Origin: Curtobacterium sp. Leaf183
GTDB lineage: Bacteria > Actinomycetota > Actinomycetes > Actinomycetales > Microbacteriaceae
DNA: 64,000 nucleotides
Direction of reading: 5' to 3'
Assembly: GCF_001424385.1 (NCBI RefSeq)
Contig: NZ_LMPO01000010.1
Location: 1-64,000, forward strand
Shown: one piece after another, positions 1-9,364 of the stretch
Position numbering within the stretch: position 1 is the stretch's first letter
Layout: every line of letters begins with the position of its first letter
Position numbers and translations under genes: made by a program
Notes under the pieces: model-generated
Told to the model about the DNA's origin: nothing
The model's input: the letters and a program-made list of their open reading frames with translations, nothing else
Database searches by the model: none

Positions 1-63
1 GCGCGGTCGCGCGTCGGGCGCGGTCGCGCGTCGGGCGCGGTCGCGCGTCGGGCGCGGTCGCGC
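1..63. repeat. 17-bp tandem repeat, about 3.7 copies
   Basis: Three perfect copies of GCGCGGTCGCGCGTCGG (1-17, 18-34, 35-51) are followed by a partial fourth (52-63). The array touches the window edge and may continue outside it. Each unit is rich in CGCG and partly self-complementary. No coding frame is supported here; positions 1-196 hold only this array and the argS terminator hairpin. Confidence 0.85.
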
Positions 64-98
64 CGAGGTGCGGTCCCGCGGTCGCGGTGCGGATCGGT

Positions 99-164
99 GT
101 CGTACAACAGGAAGCAGCTCGCACCACGGGATCACGTGGTGCGAGCTGCTCCCTGTTGTGCGAC
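99..164 (-). terminator. Long hairpin downstream of argS
   Basis: A near-perfect inverted repeat of about 29 bp per arm surrounds the loop 128-135; the only clear mismatch is at 112/151, plus one G-U pair. It lies 33 bp beyond the argS stop codon, so termination is the likely role. There is no strong T-run, as is usual in high-GC actinobacteria. The centre (121-142) is almost identical to the centre of the hairpin at 48337-48378. Confidence 0.7.
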
Positions 165-196
165 GTCGGCCGACCGTGCTGCCGCGGCGCGTGGCG

Positions 197-1885
197 CTAC
201 ATGCGCTCGGGCGCGCTCACCCCGAGCAGGCCGAGGCCGTTCCGCACGACCTGGCCGGTCGCGTCGTTCAGCCAGAGCCGGGTGCGGTGCAGGTCCGTCA
301 CGGCCTCGTCGCCGAGCGGCGTGACGCGGCAGGCGTCGTACCAGCGGTGGTACAGCCCGGCGAGCTGCTCGATGAAGCGGGCGATGCGGTGCGGCTCGCG
401 GAGTTCGGCGGCGCGGCGCACCACGCTCGGGTACTCCGCCAGGGCGCCGAGGAGCGCGCTCTCGGTGTCGTGGGTCAGCAGCGCGGCGTCGAACACCGAC
501 CGGTCGACACCGGACGCGGCGGCGTTCCGCGCGACCGACTGCGTGCGGGCGTGGGCGTACTGGACGTAGAAGACGGGGTTGTCATTCGTGCGCTTGGTCA
601 GCAGGTCGAGGTCGATGTCGATCGCGGTGTCGCTGGCGAACCGCACGAGCGAGTACCGGCCTGCGTCGACCCCCACGGCGTCGACGAGGTCCTCCATCGT
701 GACCACCGTGCCGTTGCGCTTCGACATGCGCATCGGCTCGCCGTCCTTGAGGAGGTTCACCATCTGGCCGATGAGGATCTCGAGGTTCGTGCCCGGCTCG
801 TCACCGAACGCCGCACACATCGCCATCATGCGGCCGACGTAGCCGTGGTGGTCCGCGCCGAGCATGATCAGGTTGCGCTCGAACCCGCGCTCGCGCTTGT
901 CGAGGTAGTACGCCAGGTCGCCGGCGATGTACGCGGGCTCGCCGTCGGACTTGATGACCACGCGGTCGCGGTCGTCGCCGAAGTCGGTCGTGCGCAGCCA
1001 CAGTGCACCCTCGGCCTCGTACATCTTGCCGAGCGACCGCAGCCGCTCGATGGCGCGCTCGACGGCCTTCGACTCGTGCAGCGCGTTCTCGTGGAAGTAG
1101 ACGTCGAAGTCCACACCGAACTCGTGCAGGGACTGCTTGATGTCGGCGAACATGAAGTCGACGCCCTCGCGGCGGAACAGCTCCTGCGCCTCGGCACGGG
1201 GCAGGTCGCGGACGTCACCGTCGTACGTCGCCATGACCCGCGCGGCGATCTCGCCGATGTAGGCACCGCCGTAGCCGTCCTCGGGCGTGGGCTCGCCGAG
1301 CGCCGAGGCCACGAGCGACCGGGCGAACCGGTCGATCTGGTTGCCGTGGTCGTTGAAGTAGTACTCGCGGGTAACGAGGCCGCCCTGCGCCTGGAAGACC
1401 CGCGCCAGGCTGTCGCCCACGGCCGCCCACCGCACGCCGCCCATGTGGATCGGGCCGGTCGGGTTCGCGGAGACGAACTCGAGGTCGATCCGGACGCCGT
1501 CGTACAGGTCCCCGCGGCCGAAGGCCTCGCCCTGGTCGACGATCGTGCGGGCGACCTCGCCAGCGGCGGCAGCCTCGAGCGTGATGTTGATGAAGCCCGG
1601 GCCGGCGACGTCGACCGACGCGACACCGTCGAGCTCGGTCAGCTCGCCGGCGATCTCGGTCGCGAGCGCACGCGGGTTCGTGCCGAGGCGCTTCGCCAGC
1701 TGCATCGCCGCGTTCGACGCCCAGTCGCCGTGCGCCCGGTTCTTCGGCCGCTCGAGCGCTGCGTGCGACTCCTGGACCGTCACGGTGTCGGAGGCCCCAC
1801 GTCGGTCGACGATCCCGGTCAGGATCGACAGGTACGCGGCGGAGAGTTCGGCAGGAGTCACGGCGAACGAGTCTACCGGGGACAT
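197..1885 (-). CDS. argS: Arginyl-tRNA synthetase
   Basis: Class I aminoacyl-tRNA synthetase charging tRNA-Arg with arginine in the cytoplasm. The N-terminal Add1 domain is followed by [11 protein letters not shown] (residues 140-150), which holds the HIGH-type ATP-binding signature, and a KMSKS-type loop reads RMSKRNG further on. The C-terminal DALR anticodon-binding domain ends in the usual GLxxLGVxxPERM. Its 562 residues match the family. The ATG at 1885 lacks a ribosome binding site. An internal GTG at 1861 (VTPAELS) sits 8 nt after a TAGACT -10-like element (1875-1870), so a leaderless start there is a real alternative. A lipoprotein gene diverges only a few bases upstream, and a tRNA-Arg gene lies about 700 bp away. 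Confidence 0.97.
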   Translation of the reverse strand: MSPVDSFAVTPAELSAAYLSILTGIVDRRGASDTVTVQESHAALERPKNRAHGDWASNAAMQLAKRLGTNPRALATEIAGELTELDGVASVDVAGPGFINITLEAAAAGEVARTIVDQGEAFGRGDLYDGVRIDLEFVSANPTGPIHMGGVRWAAVGDSLARVFQAQGGLVTREYYFNDHGNQIDRFARSLVASALGEPTPEDGYGGAYIGEIAARVMATYDGDVRDLPRAEAQELFRREGVDFMFADIKQSLHEFGVDFDVYFHENALHESKAVERAIERLRSLGKMYEAEGALWLRTTDFGDDRDRVVIKSDGEPAYIAGDLAYYLDKRERGFERNLIMLGADHHGYVGRMMAMCAAFGDEPGTNLEILIGQMVNLLKDGEPMRMSKRNGTVVTMEDLVDAVGVDAGRYSLVRFASDTAIDIDLDLLTKRTNDNPVFYVQYAHARTQSVARNAAASGVDRSVFDAALLTHDTESALLGALAEYPSVVRRAAELREPHRIARFIEQLAGLYHRWYDACRVTPLGDEAVTDLHRTRLWLNDATGQVVRNGLGLLGVSAPERM

Positions 1886-1902
1886 GCAGCATCATGGGCC
1901 GC

Positions 1903-2472
1903 ATGACCACCCGACGACCCGCCCGGGCGATCAGCGTCGCTGCGCTCGCCGTCCCAGCCGCCCTCGTCCTCGCCGCCTGCTCCGGTGGCGGCGCCTCCCC
2001 CACGACCTCACCGAGTGCCGCGACCGGCAGCAGCGTCGACCAGACGTGCGCACAACTCGTCCCCGCGGAGACGTTCACGGTCTACGGCGAACGGTTCACC
2101 CGCGACACGTCGGCGACACCCGCCAAGGGCTCCCCCGCTGCCCGCATCGCCCAGCAGCACGGCCGGGTGTGCGTCTGGCAGGAGGCCGACGACCCCTCCG
2201 TCACGATCACGCTGGCCGTCGCGGAACTGCCTGAGAAGTCGCTCACGAACCTGAAGGACGCGCTGTTCGACCGCGGTGGATCGGTCCCGACCTACACGGT
2301 CGAGGGGTACTTCGCCCTGACCCACGACGTCGGCCGTGCGGACGCCTTCGCCGACCCGTACTGGATCACCACGTCGTCGACCCTCTTCACCGAACCGGGC
2401 ACCGCACAGCCCGTCGTCGACGCCGCCCGCCAGGCACTCACACCGAGCGCGTCGGCCACGCCAGCAGGCTGA
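1903..2472 (+). CDS. Putative secreted lipoprotein of unknown function
   Basis: About 190 residues. A twin-arginine-like N-terminus (TTRRPARA) leads into a hydrophobic stretch and the lipobox LAAC, followed by a Gly/Ser/Thr-rich linker, so it should be exported and lipid-anchored. The mature part contains QTCAQLVP, a CVWQ segment and alternating hydrophobic strands. I do not recognise a named family; small actinobacterial lipoproteins with a conserved C...CVW pair look similar. ATG at 1894 is an alternative start. It is transcribed away from argS with almost no spacer, so each promoter must lie within the other's 5' end, and translation is probably leaderless. Confidence 0.8.
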   Translation: MTTRRPARAISVAALAVPAALVLAACSGGGASPTTSPSAATGSSVDQTCAQLVPAETFTVYGERFTRDTSATPAKGSPAARIAQQHGRVCVWQEADDPSVTITLAVAELPEKSLTNLKDALFDRGGSVPTYTVEGYFALTHDVGRADAFADPYWITTSSTLFTEPGTAQPVVDAARQALTPSASATPAG

Positions 2473-2510
2473 CCGGACGGGAGGCCCGGCTCGCCTCCGC
2501 ACCGCGGCTG

Positions 2511-2539
2511 CCGCCCCGACGGGTGGTCCGGTCGGGCGG
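2511..2539 (+). terminator. Weak hairpin after the lipoprotein gene
   Basis: CCGCCCCGAC (2511-2520) can pair with GTCGGGCGG (2531-2539) with one bulged C. It lies between the lipoprotein stop and tRNA-Arg. Just upstream (2473-2490) is a single copy of the dispersed GGACGGGAGGC motif. Confidence 0.4.
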
Positions 2540-2571
2540 TGGGGACCTGCTACGGTTGATCACACCCCAGG

Positions 2572-2643
2572 GCCCCCATAGCTCAGGGGATAGAGCACTG
2601 CCCTCCGGAGGCAGGGGCGGAGGTTCGAATCCTCCTGGGGGCA
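2572..2643 (+). tRNA. tRNA-Arg (anticodon CCG)
   Basis: A full cloverleaf can be drawn. Acceptor GCCCCCA pairs with TGGGGGC (2636-2642), with discriminator A at 2643. The anticodon stem CTGCC/GGCAG encloses loop CTCCGGA, giving anticodon CCG, which reads the arginine codon CGG. The T arm is GGAGG-TTCGAAT-CCTCC. CCA is not encoded. The variable loop is short (GGGC). Peptides such as PPGGFEPP predicted on the opposite strand are an artefact of this tRNA. Confidence 0.95.
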
Positions 2644-2674
2644 CAGAGACATTCCCGCGCAAGCTGTCGTCCTC

Positions 2675-2801
2675 GCTGCGCTCGGTCGGCAGCGCGCGAC
2701 ATCGCGGCAGGCCGCGACCAATCCCCGTGGGTACCGCCGGTAGACCAAGTCCGCCGCTGCGCTCGATCTGCTGCGATCGACATCGCGGCGGGCCGCGACC
2801 G
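2675..2801. repeat. Two imperfect 46-bp direct repeats
   Basis: Positions 2675-2720 and 2756-2801 are about 85% identical and start 81 bp apart. Each ends in a hairpin-forming TCGCGGC-A/G-GGCCGCGA segment. They lie in the 371-bp spacer between tRNA-Arg and the oxidoreductase gene. I see no plausible gene in that spacer. Confidence 0.75.
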
Positions 2802-2887
2802 TGGTCCGACGTCCAGCGTCATGTTCGAGGTCGCACGACTTGCCGCTCAGGTACGTCCAGGGTGCTCGAGTCGTCGGTACCGGGCGG

Positions 2888-2921
2888 CGAGATGCGCGAA
2901 TTGTGGAACCTCGGGGGTGCG
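2888..2921. repeat. 34-bp dispersed repeat, copy 1
   Basis: CGAGATGCGCGAATTGTGG followed by AACCTC and a G-rich tail. It matches 28 of 34 positions with 16701-16734, and all six differences are transitions. It lies about 95 bp upstream of the oxidoreductase start and is locally AT-richer than its surroundings. A G-rich run (2937-2965) follows. Confidence 0.65.
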
Positions 2922-3014
2922 GGGCTCGCGGGGGCCGGGTGGGCGGGCGGGCGGGCGGGCGGGGCGCCGGCACGAGCACGGTCGGGGGCCTCGGGCGGGG
3001 GTAGCGTCGCGGCC

Positions 3015-4058
3015 ATGACGTTCGTGTTCCCGGAACCTGAGGTCGAGCCACTGCGCGGTGGGCCGGTCCTCCGCTGGGGCGTGATCGGTCCCGGGGAGAT
3101 CGCGAACGACTTCACGAGCACGCTGCACGCCAACTCCGACCAGCGCGTCGTCGCCGTCGGCTCACGGTCCGCCGAGCGCGCCGCCGCCTTCGCCGCACGC
3201 CACGGCGTCCCGGCCGCCCACGACTCGTACGAGGCCCTCGTCGCCGACCCCGCGGTCGACATCGTCTACGTCGCGTCGCCCCACCCGCAGCACCTCGAGC
3301 ACGCCCTGCTCGCGATCGCGGCCGGCAAGCACGTCCTGGTCGAGAAGCCGATGACCACGTCCGGGGCCGACACCCGTCGCCTCGCCGCCGCGGCCCGCGA
3401 GGCCGGCGTGCTCGCGATGGAGGCCATGTGGACCCGGTACCTGCCGGGCACCACGGTCGTTGCGCGCCTGCTGGCCGACGGCACGCTCGGCGACGTCCGG
3501 CTCGCGACCGTCGACGTCGGTTGGCCGCACGACCCCGCCGACCCGGGCGACCGCATGTTCGACCCCGCCGTGGGAGGTGGTGCGCTGCTCGACGCCGGCG
3601 TCTACAGCCACTGGTTCGCACGCTTCGCCACCGGCGCCCCGGTGACCAGTCGCACGACCGGAGCGGTCTCGGACCGTGGGGTGGACCTCCAGTCCGTGAC
3701 GGTGTCACGCGCGACCGGCGGCGCGCAGGCCGTGGTGACCACGTCGATCACCGCGTGGACCCCCGGCCTGGCGATGATCGCGGGCAGCGCGGCGACCGTG
3801 CGGTACACCGACCACTTCGTGTTCCCGGCCTCGTTCGCGGTGCACCGTGGCGCAGACGCCGACCGCTGGTCCGAGCCGACCGGGCTGCGCGGCCGACAGG
3901 GACTGGTGTGGCAGGCCGCGGCGCTGGCGCGGTACGTCGCCGACGGCCGGACGGATTCCCCGGTCCACTCGCTGGACGACGCGATCGGGGTCGCCGAAGC
4001 GCTCGACGCGGCCCGCGCGGCACTCGACGTTCCCCAGCAGGACACCTCGGCCCCCTAG
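3015..4058 (+). CDS. Gfo/Idh/MocA family oxidoreductase
   Basis: NAD(P)-dependent dehydrogenase of the glucose-fructose oxidoreductase / myo-inositol dehydrogenase family, 347 residues. The N-terminal Rossmann fold opens with LRWGVIGPGEIA, continues with VVAVGSRSAERA and reaches the family signature HVLVEKPMT, whose lysine is the usual catalytic residue. The C-terminal alpha/beta domain follows, with GGGALLDAGVY. The substrate cannot be told; sugars or polyols are typical. The ATG at 3015 is chosen because the open frame upstream is low-complexity and overlaps the tRNA. It lies 44 bp before the large NRPS-like gene on the same strand, so cotranscription is possible, but a shared function is not evident. 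Confidence 0.93.
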   Translation: MTFVFPEPEVEPLRGGPVLRWGVIGPGEIANDFTSTLHANSDQRVVAVGSRSAERAAAFAARHGVPAAHDSYEALVADPAVDIVYVASPHPQHLEHALLAIAAGKHVLVEKPMTTSGADTRRLAAAAREAGVLAMEAMWTRYLPGTTVVARLLADGTLGDVRLATVDVGWPHDPADPGDRMFDPAVGGGALLDAGVYSHWFARFATGAPVTSRTTGAVSDRGVDLQSVTVSRATGGAQAVVTTSITAWTPGLAMIAGSAATVRYTDHFVFPASFAVHRGADADRWSEPTGLRGRQGLVWQAAALARYVADGRTDSPVHSLDDAIGVAEALDAARAALDVPQQDTSAP

Positions 4059-4102
4059 GATCACGGGCCGGTCGACCTGCACACGACCGGGAAGAGGACT
4101 CG

Positions 4103-7100
4103 ATGACCGTCGCCACCGGGAACCCGCAGACCGAGCTCGCCCGCGGTGGTGCCGCACCCGATGCGCGCACCCTGCTCGACGTGCTCCGTGCGACGGCGGA
4201 GGCGCATCCCGAGGCGTTCGCGCTCGAGGACGCCGACGGCGCGGTCGACTACCGGTCACTCGTGCAGCTCGTCGCGGGACGGGCCGACGACCTGGCCCGA
4301 CGGGGCGTGCACCCCGGCGACCGGGTGGGCATCCGGATCCCCTCGGGCAGCCGTGAGCTCTACGTCTCGATCCTGGCGGTGCTGGCCGCCGGAGCCGCCT
4401 ACGTGCCCGTCGACGCGGACGACCCCGAAGAACGCGCGACGCTCGTGTTCGGCGAGGCGCGGGTCGCCGGCGTGATCGGTGCGGGCGGGGTGCTGCGGGC
4501 CTCTGGCCGTGCCGACGCGCCCGAGTCCCCCGTCGTCGACCCCGCGGCGAGCGCCAGCGCACCCACCGCCGAGGACGACGCGTGGGTCATCTTCACGTCG
4601 GGGTCGACGGGGGTGCCGAAGGGCGTCGCGGTGACCCACCGGTCGGCTGCGGCGTTCGTGGACGCCGAGGCGCGGATGTTCCTGCAGCGCGCGCCGATCG
4701 GGCCGGGTGACCGGGTGCTGGCGGGGTTGAGCGTGGCGTTCGACGCGTCGTGCGAGGAGATGTGGCTGGCGTGGGGGCACGGCGCGTGCCTGGTGCCCGC
4801 GCCGCGGTCGCTGGTGCGGACCGGGGTGGACCTGGGGCCGTGGTTGATCGTGCACGGGATCACCGTGGTGTCGACGGTGCCGACGCTGGCCGGACGATGC
4901 CCTCGAGCAGGTGCGGTTGGTGATCTTCGGTGGGGAGGCCTGCCCGCCGGAGCTGGCCGCGCGGATCGCGAGCCGCGACCGGGAGCTCTGGAACACCTAC
5001 GGTCCGACCGAGGCCACCGTCGTCGCGTGTGGTGCGCTGATGGACGGGTCCTCGCCGGTCCGGATCGGCCTGCCGCTCGACGGGTGGGACCTGGCGGTCG
5101 TGGACGCGGCCGGGCAGCGGGTCGCGCCGGGCGAGGTCGGGGAGCTCGTGATCGGTGGGGTGGGACTCGGTCGGTACCTCGACCCGGCGAAGGACGCCGA
5201 GAAGTACGCGCCGTTCCCGCAGCTCGGGTGGGACCGGGCGTACCGGAGCGGGGACCTGGTGCGGTACGACCCCGAGGGGCTGGTGTTCCAGGGTCGCGCG
5301 GACGACCAGGTCAAGCTCGGCGGTCGACGCATCGAGCTGGGCGAGGTCGACGCGGCGCTGCAGGCGCTCGACGGCGTGGCCGGGGGTGCGGCCGTCGTGC
5401 AGCGGACCCCCGCGGGCAACCAGGTGCTGGTCGGGTACGTCGCCCCGGTCGCCGGTGCCACGATCGACACGAGCGCCGCGAACGCCCGGTTGCGGCAGGA
5501 GCTGCCGGCGGCGCTCGTGCCGCTGCTGGCCGTGGTCGACTCGCTGCCGACCCGGACGTCGGGCAAGGTCGACCGTGCGGCACTCCCCTGGCCGCTGACC
5601 GGTGACGGGGCGACGGCGGCGCTCCCGCCGACCGTGACGTGGATCGCGGAGCGGTGGGCCGCGATCCTGGGCGTGCCGGTCACGGGCGAAGACGACGATT
5701 TCTTCGCGCACGGCGGCGGTTCGCTGACCGCGGCGCAGCTCGTCTCCGCCATCCGGGAGCGCTACCCCGCGACGACCGTGGCCGACGTCTACGACCACCC
5801 GCGGATCGGGGCCCTCGCGGACGCGCTCGACGCCTCGGGTCCCGTCGCGGCGGCGCACCGGGACGTGCGGCCCACACCGCCGGCGACGGGGATCGCGATG
5901 ACGCTGCTCGGCCTGCCGGTGCAGGTGCTCCGCGGCCTGCGGGTCCTGACGTGGACGGCGCTGGTCGCCGAGGTCCTGCACGCGACGACGCTGCCGTTCC
6001 TGCCGACGCTGCCCTGGCCGGCGCTGGTGCTCGCGCTGCTGGTGTTCGTGACGCCGATCGGCAAGATGGCCGTGACGGTGGTGCTGGTACGGCTCGTGCT
6101 GCTCGGGGTCCGTCCGGGCGACCACCCCCGTGGCGGGTCGGTGCACGTGCGGGTGTGGCTCGCGGAACGGATCGCCGAGGCCGTCGACGGTCCCTCGACC
6201 GCGGGTGCGCCGTGGATCAGCTACTACGCCCGTGCGCTCGGCGCGCGGATCGGGCAGGGCGTCGACCTGCACACGCTGCCCCCGGTGACCGGGATGCTCA
6301 CCATCGGCAAGCGCGCGTCGATCGAACCCGAGGTCGACCTGGCCGGACACTGGGTGGACGGCGACGTCTTCCGGCTGGGCCGGGTGCGGGTCGGCCCGGA
6401 CGCCGTCGTGCGCAGCCGCACCACCCTGCTGCCCGGCGCGGTCGTCGGCGCGGGCGCCGAGATCGAACCCGGTTCCGCCGTCACCGGGTCCGTGCCAGAC
6501 GGCGAACGCTGGGCGGGATCCCCTGCGGAACGCGTCGGGTCGGCCCGGCACGGACGGGAGGAACGCCCCGCGCCCGGCCGGCGGTGGCTGGTCGCGTACG
6601 GGGCCGGCTCCGTGGCCGTGGCCGGGCTGCCGGTGGTCGGGGTCGCGGTGGGTCTGCTGGTCACCGCCGCCCTGGTCGGGCGCGCGCAGTCGTTGGGCTC
6701 CGCCGTCGGGCACGCGCTGGCACTCGTGCCGCTGGCCACGGTCGTCGCCGGGGTCGTGTACGCCGGCCTGGTCGTCGGCGTCGTCCGGCTGCTCGGCATC
6801 GGCCTGCACGAGGGTCGACACCCGGTGCGGTCGCGGATCGGGTGGCAGGCGTGGTGCACCGAGCGGGTCCTCGACGCGGCCCGCACGCTGCTGTTCCCGC
6901 TGTACGCCAGCCTGGTGACGCCCCTGTGGCTCCGGCTGCTCGGGGCACGGGTCGGACGGAACACCGAGATCTCCACGGTGTTGCTGCTGCCGTCCCTGAC
7001 CCAGATCGCGTCGGGGGCGTTCCTGGCCGACGACACGATGGTCGCCACCTACGAGCTCGGTGGTGGTCGGGTGACGATCGGCAGGTCGAAGGTCGGTCGC

Positions 7101-8021
7101 CGGGCGTTCCTCGGCAACAGCGGCATGACGGGCGCGGGACGGTCCGTCCCGCGCGAGGCCCTGGTCGCGGTGCTCTCCGCCGTCCCGAAGAAGGCCAAGC
7201 GCGGGTCCTCGTGGCTCGGCTCCCCGCCCGTGCGACTGCGGCGCGCGGTCACGACGTTCGACGAGGAACGCACCTTCCGTCCGTCCCGCGGGCTCCGTGT
7301 CGCCCGCGGCTGCTGGGAGCTCCTGCGGCTCGTCGCCCCGATGGTGTCCGGCGCGATCGCGCTCGCCGTCTGCGGGACCCTGCTGGCGTCGTGGTCCGCC
7401 GTCGGGTTCGGGTGGACGGTCCTGCTCACCGCGCCGGTCCTCGTCGTCGCCGGTGCCGTCGCCGCCGTGGTGTCGACCGCCGCCAAGTGGGCGTTCGTCG
7501 GCCGGATCGCCGCGCGGGAACACCCGCTGTGGTCCTCGTTCGTCTGGCGGAACGAGGTGCAGGACACCTTCGTGGAGACCGTCGCCCGTCCGTGGTTCGC
7601 CGAACAGGCGACGGGGACGCCGGCGCTCGCCGCGTGGCTGCGCAGCCTGGGGGCGACGATCGGACGCGGGGTGTGGTGCGAGACGTACTGGCTGCCCGAG
7701 GCCGACCTGGTCACGATCGGCGACGGGGCGACGGTCTCCCGCGGGACGGTCGTGCAGACACATCTGTTCCACGACCGGGTGATGCAGCTCGACACCGTGA
7801 CGGTCGACGCCGGCGGCACGCTCGGTCCGCACAGCGTGATCCTGCCGGCGGCCGGCATCGGTGCCGGAGCGACGGTCGCGCCGGCGTCGCTCGTGATGCG
7901 TGGCGAGCAGGTGCCGGCCGGGACCTCGTGGGCGGGCAACCCGATCTCGCCGTGGGACAGCGCCCCGTGGACACCCCTCGTCGCCGCCCCGGTCCCCGAC
8001 TCCGTCGTCGTGGCAGACTGA
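4103..8021 (+). pseudogene. Pls/PosA-type NRPS-like amino-acid ligase, frameshifted
   Basis: A single-module synthetase split between two frames. Part 1 (4103 to about 4891) carries adenylation motif FTSGSTGVPKG (residues 164-174). Part 2 (about 4890 to 8021) continues with IFGGEACPPELA, YGPTEA, SGDLVRYDPEG, GRADDQVKLGGRRIELGE and TSGKVD. A carrier domain with the phosphopantetheine serine in FFAHGGGSL follows. The rest, over 700 residues, alternates membrane segments with left-handed-helix (hexapeptide) blocks, the architecture of epsilon-poly-lysine synthetase-like proteins (NRPS terminal domain). The frame changes at the GCCGGAC around 4889-4895. Restoring about 11 bp would give about 1310 codons, close to the family's length. 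It may be a true pseudogene or a sequence error. An M1 peptidase and a PPTase lie next door. Confidence 0.85.
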
Positions 8022-8029
8022 CCGGCACC

Positions 8030-9364
8030 GTGAAGCCGATCACCACCGCCGCGCCGACGGCCGCCGACCCCGACCCGTACACGCCGCACAGCGGTGACCG
8101 CCGCTGGAGCGCGAGCCACTACGAGCTCCGCGTCGACTACCGCGTCGCGACGAACCGGTTCGACGGCACCGCGACGATCACGGCGACCGCGGACACGGCG
8201 CTGGACCGGGTCGTGCTCGACCTGCACGGGATGTCGGTGGACCGGGTCGACGTCGACGGGGTCCGCGCGAAGAAGACCTCGTCCGGCATCCACAAGCTGA
8301 CGGTTACACCGGCCACGCCGATCGATGCCGGTGCGGAGTTCACCCTGCACGTGCGCTACCGGGGTGCCCCGCGGCCCCTGCGCAGTCCGTGGGGACAGAT
8401 CGGGTGGGAGGAGCTGACCGACGGTGTCATCGTCGCCGCCCAGCCCACCGGTGCGCCGTCCTGGTTCCCATGCAACGACCGGCCCGACGACAAGGCCACC
8501 TACCGCTTCGAGATCACCTGCGAGGCCGGGTACGACGTCGTCGCGAACGGCCAGCTGCTCGGCAAGGAGCGCGCCGGGCGCGGGACGCGCTGGACCTTCG
8601 CCACGACCGAGCCGATGGCGACGTACCTGGCGACGGTGCAGATCGGTCGCTACCGCACGCACGAACTCCGCGGCGGACCGGTCCCCGTCACCCTGCACCA
8701 CCCGGCTGACCTGGCCTCGGCGGCGAAGACCGACTTCGGGCAGGTCCCCGAGATGCTCGCCCTGTACGCCGACCGGTTCGGCCCCTACCCGTTCCCCGCC
8801 TACGGCGTCGTGGTGACCGACGACGAGCTGGAGATCCCGCTCGAGGCCCACGGGCTGGCCGTGTTCGGCCGCAACCACGTCGACGGCGAGCACGGCACCG
8901 ACCGGCTCATCGCGCACGAGCTCGCCCACCAGTGGTTCGGCAACTCCGTGACGCTCGGTCGCTGGCGGGACATCTGGCTGCACGAGGGCTTCGCCTGCTA
9001 CGCCGAGTGGCTCTGGTCCGAGCACCGCGGCGGTGACACGGCCGACGCCCTGGCAGCGCAGCACCGCGCCGGCCTGCTCGAGCAGCCCGCGGACCTGGTC
9101 GTCGGGGACCCGGGCGCGGCGGACATGTTCGATGACCGCGTCTACAAGCGCGGCGCCCTGGCCCTGCACGCGCTGCGTCGGACCCTGGGTGACGAGGCGT
9201 TCTTCTCCGGACTCTGGACCGTCACGGACCGGCACCGCCACGGCACGGTCGCACCGGACGACGTCGTCGACGCCTTCGTCGAGGCGTCCGGCACCGACGC
9301 CGACCGGGTCCGAGCAGTCCTCGGCCCGTGGGTCGACGAGCCGACCGTGCCCGAGCTGCCCTAG
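8030..9364 (+). CDS. M1 family zinc metallopeptidase
   Basis: 444-residue aminopeptidase-type protein starting at GTG 8030, 8 bp after the synthetase stop. The zinc site is complete: HELAHQWFG, with the third ligand in LHEGFACYAEW about 18 residues later. A conserved tyrosine region reads VYKRGALALHALR. The usual GAMEN exopeptidase motif is replaced by LEIPLEAHG, as in short actinobacterial M1 proteins that lack the C-terminal HEAT-like domain. No signal peptide is seen, so it should act in the cytoplasm. Tight coupling to the NRPS-like gene suggests processing or turnover of its peptide product; this is inference. Its TAG stop overlaps the stop of the opposite gene. Confidence 0.92.
   Translation: MKPITTAAPTAADPDPYTPHSGDRRWSASHYELRVDYRVATNRFDGTATITATADTALDRVVLDLHGMSVDRVDVDGVRAKKTSSGIHKLTVTPATPIDAGAEFTLHVRYRGAPRPLRSPWGQIGWEELTDGVIVAAQPTGAPSWFPCNDRPDDKATYRFEITCEAGYDVVANGQLLGKERAGRGTRWTFATTEPMATYLATVQIGRYRTHELRGGPVPVTLHHPADLASAAKTDFGQVPEMLALYADRFGPYPFPAYGVVVTDDELEIPLEAHGLAVFGRNHVDGEHGTDRLIAHELAHQWFGNSVTLGRWRDIWLHEGFACYAEWLWSEHRGGDTADALAAQHRAGLLEQPADLVVGDPGAADMFDDRVYKRGALALHALRRTLGDEAFFSGLWTVTDRHRHGTVAPDDVVDAFVEASGTDADRVRAVLGPWVDEPTVPELP

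Noticed and set aside
2438-2662. Minus-strand peptide with PPGGFEPP
   Set aside because: This string is the known false translation of a tRNA T-arm region; the true feature is tRNA-Arg at 2572-2643.
2572-3014. Integration site of a mobile element at tRNA-Arg
   Set aside because: No integrase gene and no second copy of the tRNA 3' end is visible within the window.
2523-3014. N-terminal extension of the Gfo/Idh/MocA gene
   Set aside because: The open frame crosses the tRNA and G-rich repeats; the conserved Rossmann start is just after ATG 3015.
4860-7832. A 990-codon open frame on the minus strand
   Set aside because: It is antisense to the adenylation/carrier/hexapeptide domains, rich in Arg/Asp/His with no domain signature; a by-product of GC-rich codon use.
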